This document shows positions 35,555 to 42,615 of a DNA stretch of 42,615 bases, piece by piece; position 1 is the first letter of the stretch, and each line of letters begins with the position of its first letter. The notes beneath the pieces are model-generated. The model did no database searches, was not told the origin of the DNA, and saw only the letters and a program-made list of their open reading frames with translations. The position numbers were made by a program, and so were the translations under genes. Location: positions 1-42,615 of the forward strand of contig JAISCQ010000110.1 in NCBI GenBank assembly GCA_031265445.1, given 5' to 3'. This DNA is from Bacteroidales bacterium (GTDB lineage Bacteria > Bacteroidota > Bacteroidia > Bacteroidales > UBA4181).

Positions 35555-36337
35555 ATGAAAATCACCATCACAGGCTCCGGAAATATAGGCTCGGCTTTGG
35601 TTACGGGGCTGTTGCGCGAAGGATCCATCGCGCCGGGCGACATCACATTGACCGATGTTTCGCAGGAAGCATTGTCCCCGTTTGCCGCAAAAGGCGTCCG
35701 CACCATGCAGGACAATGTCGCGGCGGTGAAAAACGCCGATCTGCTTGTACTTTGCGTCAAACCGTACCTGGTTCGCGGTGTGATCGAGGAAATACTGCCG
35801 TCATTAGCCGATACCCTGCTGGTGTCGTTTGCAGCAGGTATTACACTCAACCAGTTGACGCTTTTTGCAGGTAAACGTCCCCTGTTCCGGGTCATACCCA
35901 ATACAGCGATGGCTGTCTGCCGGTCGATGACCTGTATTGCAGCATCCGAAAACACCGTCGCAGAGCAGCGCAGTACAGTGCTCAATCTCTTCTCCCGCGT
36001 GGGAAAAGCCATGATGATCGACGAATCGTTGATGAATGCCGCTACGGTAATTGCTTCGTGCGGTACGGCTTTTGCACTGCGTTACCTGCGCGCCGCAATG
36101 ACAGCCGGCGTCGAGATCGGGTTCCGTCCGTCCGTCGCTCAGGAAATGATCGCTCAAACCATGCTGGGGGCTGCCGCTATGATCTCCGAACAGGGGAACC
36201 ATCCCGAAGCTGAAATCGACAGGGTTACCACTCCCAAAGGAATCACCATCAAGGGACTGAATGAGATGGAGCATGCCGGATTCACCTCCGCAGTGATGCA
36301 GGGGATATTAGCGGCATACGATGTCCTGAATGTTTAG
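35555..36337 (+). CDS. proC: Pyrroline-5-carboxylate reductase
   Basis: ProC reduces pyrroline-5-carboxylate to proline with NAD(P)H. From the ATG at 35555 the protein has 260 residues: a Rossmann start MKITITGSGNIGSALVTGLL, then VLCVKPYLV, FAAGITLNQL, and the proC signature near the end (AQTMLGAAAMI, then VTTPKGITIKGLNEMEHAGF). An ATG at 35459, inside the glgB end, would add 32 low-complexity residues and is unlikely. It may be co-transcribed with glgB. The 125-base gap after it holds nothing I recognise. Confidence 0.95.
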   Translation: MKITITGSGNIGSALVTGLLREGSIAPGDITLTDVSQEALSPFAAKGVRTMQDNVAAVKNADLLVLCVKPYLVRGVIEEILPSLADTLLVSFAAGITLNQLTLFAGKRPLFRVIPNTAMAVCRSMTCIAASENTVAEQRSTVLNLFSRVGKAMMIDESLMNAATVIASCGTAFALRYLRAAMTAGVEIGFRPSVAQEMIAQTMLGAAAMISEQGNHPEAEIDRVTTPKGITIKGLNEMEHAGFTSAVMQGILAAYDVLNV

Positions 36338-36462
36338 GAGAGCCGTTTTGCAAAAGGAAAAGCGCTTACGCTGACTGTAAACGCAGGAGAGAATTTTGGC
36401 GGCGCTGTAAATGATGGCATACTTTTTAAATCACCTCCGGAAAAAGTTCATTCGGTTCATAT

Positions 36463-37545
36463 TTATTCCACTACTGTCAGGGAGGATTGGGTATATACCC
36501 TCCATTTACGGATCACCTCCGCCATATCCTGCGGTATTTCCGATTCGAAATACATCCGCTTGCCCGATCCGGGGTGATCGAATGTAAGCGAACGTGCATG
36601 CAACGCCTGTCGTGGAAGAATCGCAAAACAATTATTGATGAACTGTTTGTATTTGCTGAATGTGGTTCCCCGCAAAATTTGATCGCCTCCATAACGGCTG
36701 TCGTTAAACAGCGGGTGACCGATATGGCGAAAGTGCGCCCTGATCTGGTGCGTGCGTCCTGTTTCGAGCTGACATTCCACCAGGGTAACATATCCCAGGC
36801 GTTCCACCACCCGGTAATGTGTTACGGCATGTTTCCCGTCCGAGCCATCCTCGAATACCCACATCTGCATCCGGTCGCGCGGATTACGGCCAATATTTCC
36901 AGTAATGACGCCCGTATCGTCGGTTAAGTTACCCCACACCAGCGCCAGGTATTTTCGCTCGATGGTATGCTCGAAAAATTGCCGCGCCAGGCAGTTCAGC
37001 GCATGTTCGGTTTTGGCCGCCACAAGGATACCCGAAGTGTCTTTGTCGATACGGTGTACCAGCCCCGGACGCATCTCGCCGCTTTGGAACAGGGGCAAGT
37101 CCTGCAAATAATACGCGAGTGCGTTTACCAGCGTGCCGGTATAGTTTCCATGTCCGGGATGTACCACCAATCCTGCTTCTTTATCGATCACGATCAGATG
37201 ATCATCTTCGTATACAATATTGACAGGAATATTTTGGGGTATGACGGTTAGTTCGTACTTCGGGTGTGACAATACTACCGAAATATCGTCCAGTGGCTTC
37301 ACTTTATAGTTCGACTTCACTGCGCGCCGGTTCACCAGGATACAGCCCGCTTCAGCAGCGGCCTGCACCTTCGAACGGGATACGCCTTCGATTTTGCAGG
37401 TCAGAAACTTGTCAATGCGAACCGGCGTTTGCCCCCGGTCTACCACCCAATGGTGATGCTCGTACAATTCAGCGCTTTCGTCCTGCAAATCGTCATCGGG
37501 AGCTACGATACGATGATATTCTGAAGTCATTTTATGTGGATTCAT
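36463..37545 (-). CDS. rluD: RluA/RluD-family 23S rRNA pseudouridine synthase
   Basis: The enzyme isomerises uridines in 23S rRNA. The 360-residue protein has an N-terminal S4 RNA-binding domain (RIDKFLTCKIEGVSRSKVQA) and the synthase domain with HRIDKDTSGILV holding the catalytic aspartate, then ETGRTHQIRAH and HPLFNDSRYGG. The exact RluA-type member is inferred from length and the S4 domain. A perfect -7 box, TATTTTTG, lies only six bases before the ATG at 37545, so either the mRNA is nearly leaderless or translation starts at the ATG at 37530. Confidence 0.92.
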   Translation of the reverse strand: MNPHKMTSEYHRIVAPDDDLQDESAELYEHHHWVVDRGQTPVRIDKFLTCKIEGVSRSKVQAAAEAGCILVNRRAVKSNYKVKPLDDISVVLSHPKYELTVIPQNIPVNIVYEDDHLIVIDKEAGLVVHPGHGNYTGTLVNALAYYLQDLPLFQSGEMRPGLVHRIDKDTSGILVAAKTEHALNCLARQFFEHTIERKYLALVWGNLTDDTGVITGNIGRNPRDRMQMWVFEDGSDGKHAVTHYRVVERLGYVTLVECQLETGRTHQIRAHFRHIGHPLFNDSRYGGDQILRGTTFSKYKQFINNCFAILPRQALHARSLTFDHPGSGKRMYFESEIPQDMAEVIRKWRVYTQSSLTVVE

Positions 37546-37550
37546 CGCGA

Positions 37551-37558
37551 CAAAAATA
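37551..37558 (-). promoter_or_regulatory. -7 box of rluD
   Basis: TATTTTTG on the minus strand is a full match, placed unusually close to the first ATG. Confidence 0.4.
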
Positions 37559-37622
37559 CACTAAATCGGCGAAATATTACTTTGAGAGTGCTGTGCGGAT
37601 AAGTCTTTAACCGAAAATATCG

Positions 37623-37664
37623 TATCTTTGTCTGCCATACGAATGTTGAATTGATTTATCTTTG
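37623..37664 (+). promoter_or_regulatory. Two -7 boxes upstream of the CotH gene
   Basis: TATCTTTG occurs at 37623-37630 and again at 37657-37664. The first gives a leader of about 40 nt, the second would start almost at the ATG at 37676. Confidence 0.45.
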
Positions 37665-37675
37665 TAAAAAAACGC

Positions 37676-39688
37676 ATGATACGGTCGAAACCCCTCCTTT
37701 GCTGCATCCTGTTATTGTCCCCGTTTGGTTTGGGGTTCAACGCGGGCGCTCAAAATATTCCTGTAAAGCTCTCTGCGGCAACAGTCATAGGAACTGTTGA
37801 GAGTGTGGATTATTCGGACAACAGCATCTCTACAACTGTCAATACCCGCGACAATGCTTTCGACGGGGATATCAACAGCTTTTTTGCCGCTCATCAGCGC
37901 AGCGGGGGATGGGCAGGGCTCGACCTGGGCGAAAAACACGTCATCACCGGGATCGCTTACTGTTCGCGTAAAGACTGGCCTCAACGATTGCTCCTGGCCG
38001 TATTTGAAGGAGCCAACCAACCCGATTTCGGCGACGCCATACCCCTGTATATGATCGCCGAAACGCCCCGGAACAACACAATGACGGAACAAGCCGTCAA
38101 TTGCAGCAGGGGATTCCGTTATGTCCGCTACATCGGGCCGGATAATGTCCGCTGCAACATTGCGGAACTCGAATTTTACGGCTATCCCGGAAATGGCGAC
38201 GACTCCCGTTTATACCAGGCTACCGGCCTGCCCGATGTGGTGATCCACACCGCCAATGCTGCCAAAATTGAGGACAAAGAAATATACCTGAAAGGCATTG
38301 TATCCATCATTTCCGACAACGGGACAAAGATATACAGCGACAGTCTGGACATCAGGGGAAGAGGAAATGCCAGCTGGAACTTCCCCAAAAAGCCTTACCG
38401 GATGAAACTGTACAACAAGACGAACGTTTTGAATCTTCCGGCTAAGGAGCGAAACTGGACTTTGATCAACAACTGGGGCGACAAAACACTGATGCGTAAT
38501 CTGCTGGCCTTTGACCTGTCGGAGCGGCTCGAAATGCCCTATACGCCTGCCGGCGTTCCGGTAAACGTCTTTTTGAATGGCGAATACAGGGGATGTTACC
38601 AGCTTTGCGATCATATTGAAGAGGCTGCACACCGTGTCGACATTGAAAAACTGGATGCTGACGATACCGCTTTGCCCAAGCTTTCGGGAGGTTACCTGAT
38701 CGAAATCGATGCCTATGCGGACCATGAACCGGCAGGATCGTGGTTTATGTCGTCATATGGCGTTCCGGTAACCGTCAAATATCCTAAGGACGATGAAATT
38801 GTGCCCAGCCAGAGAACGTATATCCAGGGATATTTCGATCAAATGGAAAGATCGCTGTATTCATCGAACTACAGGGATGCGGTCATCGGGTACCGGAAAT
38901 ATATGGATATGGAAACTTTTATCCGGCATTTTCTGGTGGGCGAAATGAGCGGTAATACCGATACGTACTGGAGCGTATTTATGTACAAAAGGCGAAATTC
39001 CGACCAGTTCTATTTCGGCCCGGTATGGGATTTTGACCTTGCTTATAATAATGACAACAGGACTTACCCTGTCAACAGCAATCCCAATTGGATTTATGCG
39101 ACTACCGGCAGCCCGGCCGGTAATACCAGGGCTATGGTCAACAGGCTGTTTACCGATCCCTGGTTTGTCAGCCGGTTAAAGTCCATTTATGCTCAGTACC
39201 GCGACCGGGGAGTGATTACAGAAGAGGCGCTGCTGCAGGTGGTCGACGATTATGCCAACCGGCTCGATGCATCCCAGAAGCTTAATTTTACCCGGTGGGA
39301 TATTTTAAATTCCAAAGAGCATCAAAATCCTGCAACTTATGGCAGTTATGCGGGCGAGGTGGAAAATGTAAGAAATTACATCAGGGGAAGGCTCCAATGG
39401 ATGGATCGCAAGTTGGGGTATCCGCCCGAAAATCCTGAAGATCCTAAAATTCCTACCGCAACGGATGATCTGTATTTTACAAATGTATCCGTCAGGGCAT
39501 ACGCCGGTAAAATCTGCATAGAAGGGATCGTTTCCTCCACCAGGGTTGAAATATTCAATGTTTCAGGGACCAAATTATATTCGAAAATGATTGATGGCGA
39601 TACGGATATACCTTTCCGGAAAGGCATTTACATTGTTCGGCTATCCGATGCAGAGGGAAACATAAAAGCTGTAAAATGCGCGCTGTAG
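37676..39688 (+). CDS. Secreted CotH-family protein with discoidin-like domain and T9SS-type C-terminal domain
   Basis: The 670-residue protein has a signal peptide (residues 1-25, ending FNAGA). Residues about 30-170 resemble an F5/8 type C domain (NAFDGDINSFFAAH, WAGLDLGEKHVITGIAY, FRYVRYIGPDNVRCNIAELE). Residues about 190-580 form a CotH kinase-like domain (LDIRGRGNASWNFPKKPYRM, GYLIEIDAYAD, FYFGPVWDFDLAYNND). The last ~75 residues look like a type IX secretion type A sorting domain (VEIFNVSGTKLYSK, then KGIYIVRLSDAEGN). CotH proteins can phosphorylate proteins; no substrate is known here. The surface or extracellular location is inferred from the sorting domain. Confidence 0.85.
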   Translation: MIRSKPLLCCILLLSPFGLGFNAGAQNIPVKLSAATVIGTVESVDYSDNSISTTVNTRDNAFDGDINSFFAAHQRSGGWAGLDLGEKHVITGIAYCSRKDWPQRLLLAVFEGANQPDFGDAIPLYMIAETPRNNTMTEQAVNCSRGFRYVRYIGPDNVRCNIAELEFYGYPGNGDDSRLYQATGLPDVVIHTANAAKIEDKEIYLKGIVSIISDNGTKIYSDSLDIRGRGNASWNFPKKPYRMKLYNKTNVLNLPAKERNWTLINNWGDKTLMRNLLAFDLSERLEMPYTPAGVPVNVFLNGEYRGCYQLCDHIEEAAHRVDIEKLDADDTALPKLSGGYLIEIDAYADHEPAGSWFMSSYGVPVTVKYPKDDEIVPSQRTYIQGYFDQMERSLYSSNYRDAVIGYRKYMDMETFIRHFLVGEMSGNTDTYWSVFMYKRRNSDQFYFGPVWDFDLAYNNDNRTYPVNSNPNWIYATTGSPAGNTRAMVNRLFTDPWFVSRLKSIYAQYRDRGVITEEALLQVVDDYANRLDASQKLNFTRWDILNSKEHQNPATYGSYAGEVENVRNYIRGRLQWMDRKLGYPPENPEDPKIPTATDDLYFTNVSVRAYAGKICIEGIVSSTRVEIFNVSGTKLYSKMIDGDTDIPFRKGIYIVRLSDAEGNIKAVKCAL

Positions 39689-39925
39689 AATAAGTGCAGT
39701 TTAAACCCGCTACGAATTTTTAGTGTCCCGAACTACGGTTTTAGTGTCCCGAACTCCACATAGGGATGCGCAATAAACAGGATGTAACGGTTTGACTTGA
39801 AAAGTCGGATTTTCATAACCGCAGGTCGCGACTTGCGGAAAAACAAGCATCTCCGACTGCCTGCAAGTCAGGATTTTGTTATAAGTCCTGCTGTATTTTC
39901 CGGCGCCACTGCTGCCCGGCAACGG

Positions 39926-39964
39926 AAAAAGGGACTTGCCGGATGAACCGGAAAGCCCCTTTTT
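39926..39964 (+). terminator. Intrinsic terminator, possibly bidirectional, downstream of the CotH gene
   Basis: AAAAAGGG, then CTT.CCGG pairs with CCGG.AAG, then CCCCTTTTT. The run of A before and T after would let it work on both strands. It lies about 240 bases after the CotH stop. Confidence 0.7.
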
Positions 39965-40068
39965 AATAATAAATTCAACCGGATGCGTTATTTCAAGCCC
40001 GTCAGGGCATTCATACCCTGACGGGAAAAATGCGCATGAAACGGTTCGACCGTTCGGCATATTATTAC

Positions 40069-40151
40069 AAATGTAGGGGCGACCCTTGCGGTCGCCCGAA
40101 AATGACGACCACCCGAAAAAAAGGGCGACCGCAAGGGTCGCCCCTACATTT
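40069..40151. repeat. Inverted repeat with 29-bp perfect arms (GTAGGGGCGACC type)
   Basis: The left arm (40069-40097) starts AAATGTAGGGGCGACCC; the right arm (40123-40151) is its exact reverse complement. Each arm can also fold alone through GGGCGACC/GGTCGCCC. It is the same design as the GGGCGAAC hairpins at 27.0-27.7 kb, with a different stem sequence. Confidence 0.92.
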
Positions 40152-40316
40152 TGCATGGGTACAGGCAGGAACGCCGGTTCGACCGTTCGGCATATTACCA
40201 TGACCCTGACAGGTCTGTCGACCCTGTCGGGTCGTTTTATGTAAGCTTACGTATCCCAACCTGTCAGGCTGCGCAGCTGCCAGCAGGGTTGAAACGGTAA
40301 CTTCTTCTATTTCTAC

Positions 40317-40402
40317 CACCGCTGTCAGGGTCAAAGGCCGCTGACAGGGTGTTCCGCGCTACCCTGACAGTGGTCGGCAGACCCTGTCAGCGGTGGAGTT
40401 TT
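40317..40402 (+). repeat. 86-bp structured repeat, left copy
   Basis: Four 13-base motifs occur in order: CCGCTGTCAGGGT, CCGCTGACAGGGT, ACCCTGACAGTGG, ACCCTGTCAGCGG. The second and fourth are exact reverse complements and the first and third nearly so. The element ends with GTGGAGTTTT, ten bases beyond the stop of the FGE-fold gene. Confidence 0.9.
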
Positions 40403-40411
40403 GGAGGCGAG

Positions 40412-41575
40412 CTAAGGATAAAACACCACGCGGAAGCCGAAACTGCTGCTACGATAGTCGGGGGGGGTGGCGCCGCGATAGGCAGAGCGGCAGAACTGGG
40501 CGTAGTCGTTCCAGCTGCCGCCGCGCAACACGCGGTACGAACCGGTTGTACAAACAGGGTCTGTTGCCGGCAAACTCTCATAGTTGTTGCTGCCGTCCCA
40601 CTGATCCAGACACCACTCATATCCGTTGCCATGCATGTTGTACAGCCCGTAAGCGTTGGCATAAGCCGGATAAGCGCCCACTGCTGTGGTACTGCCCACG
40701 TAAGCGCCGGATGCATCATTATACTCTCCGCCGTTATCGAAATCATAAGCATAAGTTCCGTAAAAGTTTGCCATGTCGCTTGTCAACACTTTGCCGTTCC
40801 CAATACCGAATGGCATGTTTTCAACGCCACCGCGCGCTGCACGTTCCCACTGCGCCTCGGTAGGCAAATCGCCGCCTGCCCATTCGGTATAAGCTTTCGC
40901 GCCGTACCAGCTCACAAAAATCACAGGATGGTTTTCATAATTCGCGACAGGTTCCCATTTGCTGTTTGCATAGTGCAAACCCCAATCCTCGCTGTCATAG
41001 TCGCTGCTTGCTTCTACCAGCGTTTCCCCGCCCTGAATACCTGCCTTGGCGCCTGTGCCATCAACCTCGGCATCATTCAGGAAGGCTGCATATTGAGAGT
41101 TTGTTATCTGGTATTTGCTCATGTAATAATCTTTGGTGAGCGTTACCTCGTGTTGTGTTTCAACAGATTCCCTGTTCGGTTCGGCGGCTGAGCTGCCCAT
41201 GAGGAACGTTCCTTTGGGTATAAGCACGGTTTCAACTACATAGTCAACCGTTATCTCGCAGGTTGCCGTCTTTCCGTTGGCGGTGGCGGTAATGATAGCC
41301 TCTCCTTTGGCTACTGCCGTTACCAAACCGTCGGTAACTGTTGCTATTTCCGGCGCGCTGCTGGTCCATGTCAGGGTCTTGTCGGCTGCATTGTCGGGAG
41401 TTACCGTTGCCGTTAGGGTTTCGGAGCCGCCGACAACGAGCGTAAGCGTCGTCCTGTCGAACGCAACATTTGTCACCTCTATGGTTTTGGGTTCGTCCTT
41501 GCCGCACGAGGCGAAGACGGCGGCAAAAGCTGCCGTGAGCAGCAGGTTTGCCATGAAATTTAATTTTCGATTCAT
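40412..41575 (-). CDS. Lipoprotein with Big_2 and FGE-sulfatase-fold domains; candidate DGR target protein
   Basis: The 387-residue protein has a lipoprotein signal (AAVFASCGKD, Cys24), a bacterial Ig-like Big_2 domain (about 31-112, VAFDRTTLTLVVGG, WTSSAPEIATVTDGLVTAVA) and a formylglycine-generating-enzyme fold (about 117-387: FLMGSSAAEP, PVIFVSWYGAKAYTEWAGG, LPTEAQWERAARGG, GLYNMHGNGYEWCLDQWDG). The C-terminus RVLRGGSWNDYAQFC, RSAYRGATPPDYRSSS, FGFRVVFYP has the scaffold of DGR variable regions of the C-type lectin class. Codons at variable positions are nearly all NNY. It is likely a surface-exposed binding protein, not an enzyme. Two 86-bp repeats flank it. The domains are clear; the DGR link is inferred. 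Confidence 0.88.
   Translation of the reverse strand: MNRKLNFMANLLLTAAFAAVFASCGKDEPKTIEVTNVAFDRTTLTLVVGGSETLTATVTPDNAADKTLTWTSSAPEIATVTDGLVTAVAKGEAIITATANGKTATCEITVDYVVETVLIPKGTFLMGSSAAEPNRESVETQHEVTLTKDYYMSKYQITNSQYAAFLNDAEVDGTGAKAGIQGGETLVEASSDYDSEDWGLHYANSKWEPVANYENHPVIFVSWYGAKAYTEWAGGDLPTEAQWERAARGGVENMPFGIGNGKVLTSDMANFYGTYAYDFDNGGEYNDASGAYVGSTTAVGAYPAYANAYGLYNMHGNGYEWCLDQWDGSNNYESLPATDPVCTTGSYRVLRGGSWNDYAQFCRSAYRGATPPDYRSSSFGFRVVFYP
40433..40530 (-). other. Candidate DGR variable region
   Basis: From GGSW to GFR on the minus strand the codons at expected variable sites read AAC GAC TAC, TTC, TCT, TAT, GGC GCC ACC CCC, GAC TAT, AGC AGC AGT TTC. Each is reachable from AAC or AAT by changing only adenines, while scaffold codons (TGC CGC, GGC TTC CGC) are intact. 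A run of eight C on the coding strand (plus-strand G at 40460-40467) falls inside it. Confidence 0.55.
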
Positions 41576-41957
41576 TTGGTTTAATTTAATTATGAATTAT
41601 GAATTATTTTGAATTTTGAATTGTCGTTTTCTACCGGTATGTCATCCCTGACGGGATTTTTCCAATATGCCATCCTGACGGGTTCTACCAATATGTCATC
41701 TCTGACGGGATTTTTACGTTGCATTGTGATATGATTATTTTCAACTTTCAATTATCTATCACCGCTGTCAGGGTCGGAGACCGCTGACAGGGTATTCCGC
41801 GCGTTACCCTGACAGTGGTCTTTGATCCTGTCAGTGGTGGAGTTTTATAAATCCTGACAGAGTTATCCGCCGATCTCACAGGTACGACCAATGAGCCTCA
41901 CAGGTACGACCAACGAACCTCGCAGGCCGTACCTGCCGGAATCGGAACATAAGCGCC
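41576..41957. other. Repeat-containing gap upstream of the FGE-fold gene
   Basis: It holds AT-rich sequence next to the start codon with no clear TAnnTTTG box, three copies of TATGYCATC..CTGACGGG (from 41638, 41666, 41692), the right 86-bp element (41761-41846) and a direct repeat CTCACAGGTACGACCAA (about 41875-41938). Confidence 0.75.
41761..41846 (+). repeat. 86-bp structured repeat, right copy
   Basis: It has the same four-motif order and spacing as 40317-40402, in the same orientation, and the same ending GTGGAGTTTT. The unpaired linkers differ more than the motifs. Confidence 0.9.
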
Positions 41958-42341
41958 TTATTCGCCGCGTTCAAGACGTTCCCTTTTCAATTCCGTTCTG
42001 AACTGTTCGCTGAATACGAAATGAGGCACGATGTCGGCAACGCTGCCGGCGGTAACTTCCTCCGGCGTATCCTTCCCCTCGCTTCGGAGGGTGACTTTCG
42101 TGTAGCCCAGCATGTCCAAGTGAACGTTGAAGCCCATCTTCGAAAAGGACAGAAGGGTTTGAAACGATTTGTTGAGCGCCATTCGCACTTCGTCGCGGTT
42201 CAGGGTGGTATCCCTGCACACGGCATCCAAAAACTCTTCAAACGACACCTTGCCCCGTATAACCGCTTCCGCGTAATACTTCGGAGCGGCGCCCCTGTTT
42301 TGCGGATTGATCCGCTGAATAACTCTGTACAATAAACTCAT
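41958..42341 (-). CDS. HU-like DNA-binding protein (Bacteroidales HU-HIG type)
   Basis: The 127-residue protein resembles the HU-domain proteins common in Bacteroidales: it opens MSLLYRVIQRINPQN with RGAAPKYYAEAVIRGKVSFE, and has a helical half (FLDAVCRDTTLNRDEVRMAL) followed by a beta arm region (NVHLDMLGYTKVTLRSEGKD). A DNA-binding or architectural role is inferred from the family. The ATG at 42341 is preferred over an in-frame TTG at 42347. It is on the same strand as the FGE-fold gene but separated by the repeat-bearing gap. Confidence 0.82.
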   Translation of the reverse strand: MSLLYRVIQRINPQNRGAAPKYYAEAVIRGKVSFEEFLDAVCRDTTLNRDEVRMALNKSFQTLLSFSKMGFNVHLDMLGYTKVTLRSEGKDTPEEVTAGSVADIVPHFVFSEQFRTELKRERLERGE

Positions 42342-42382
42342 GATCAAATAAATATTAAGTTAAAAATTAAACATATAGACAT

Positions 42383-42419
42383 AAAAAAATCGCACACGCC
42401 CCAAAGGACATGTGCGATT
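42383..42419 (-). terminator. Intrinsic terminator on the minus strand
   Basis: On the minus strand AATCGCACA (42419-42411) pairs with TGTGCGATT (42396-42388) and runs into seven T (42389-42383). It would end a transcript entering from beyond the right edge and crossing the CT/GA microsatellite. Confidence 0.75.
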
Positions 42420-42484
42420 GATATATTTTTCCCCAAATAAAACTTACACTCTCGCGCGCGTATATTATAATGTTTAGCCTCTGC

Positions 42485-42569
<85 letters not shown>

Positions 42570-42615
42570 AAAGGCGAGCCACTCGGTGTTTTACCGAACG
42601 ATACACAGTAAATTA

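Larger units (their letters stand above)
39689..40411. other. Gene-free, repeat-rich gap
   Basis: It contains a direct repeat TTTTAGTGTCCCGAACT (about 39718 and 39740), an imperfect palindrome CGCAGGTCGCGACTTGCG near 39820, a terminator (39926-39964), a perfect hairpin CCCGTCAGGG/CCCTGACGGG (39998-40025), the direct repeat GGTTCGACCGTTCGGC (about 40042 and 40177), a 29-bp-arm inverted repeat (40069-40151) and the left 86-bp element (40317-40402). Open frames here are made of repeats and are not called as genes. Confidence 0.8.

Noticed and set aside
39710-40201. Open frame of 163 codons on the minus strand
   Set aside because: It is composed of the inverted repeat, terminator and short direct repeats, typical of spurious proteins from repeats.
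40412-41575. True formylglycine-generating enzyme (sulfatase activator)
   Set aside because: The protein is a lipoprotein with a Big_2 domain and a variable-type C-terminus, and no sulfatase gene is in the window.

Overview
The window is a chromosomal segment of a Bacteroidota bacterium, most likely order Bacteroidales. The evidence is a SusC/SusD pair with a FecR anti-sigma factor, Bacteroides-type promoters (TTTG, about 19-20 nt, TAnnTTTG) in front of many genes, short lipoprotein signals, an S46 dipeptidyl-peptidase, a PurL of the long single-chain type, a Bacteroidales HU-like protein, and a CotH protein ending in what looks like a type IX secretion sorting domain. I cannot name the genus. 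No rRNA, tRNA, CRISPR array or complete insertion sequence was seen.

Layout. 1-5.8 kb (minus strand): the edge of an Rpn/PD-(D/E)XK nuclease gene, an FkbM methyltransferase overlapping a DUF1080-PHP lipoprotein, PepD, DapA and a DUF6913-like protein. 5.8-9.4 kb (plus): a CBS-domain protein, NAD kinase, a YdjM-like membrane protein and TrpS. 9.5-12.4 kb: a secreted beta-propeller protein, a repeat-rich gap with a 41-bp tandem array, and a SAM methyltransferase. 12.5-16.2 kb: purL. 16.5-23.1 kb: FecR-SusC-SusD, a nutrient-uptake unit with no sigma gene beside it. 23.2-28.3 kb: a BASS-family transporter, a lipoprotein aldose 1-epimerase, an Omp85-like barrel, a dense repeat island (27.04-27.74 kb) and an ECF sigma factor. 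28.6-31.1 kb: a rhomboid protease, a lipoprotein and KduI. 31.2-36.3 kb: an S46 peptidase, GlgB and ProC. 36.5-39.7 kb: an RluD-type pseudouridine synthase and the CotH protein. 39.7-42.6 kb: an accessory region with repeats around a Big_2/FGE-fold lipoprotein, an HU-like protein, and an (CT)40 microsatellite at the right edge.

Most genes are ordinary housekeeping or uptake functions. The unusual material is in three repeat-rich gaps and in the FGE-fold lipoprotein at 40412-41575. Its C-terminus matches the variable region of diversity-generating retroelement (DGR) target proteins: a GGSW...CR...GFR scaffold whose variable positions carry NNY codons reachable from AAY by changing adenines only. 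No reverse transcriptase or template repeat lies in the window, so any DGR machinery would have to be elsewhere. The gene is bracketed by two similar 86-bp structured repeats. The other notable pattern is that both tandem arrays (41-bp at 10.8 kb, 21-bp at 27.2 kb) are flanked by inverted copies of the same 20-35 bp near-palindrome.
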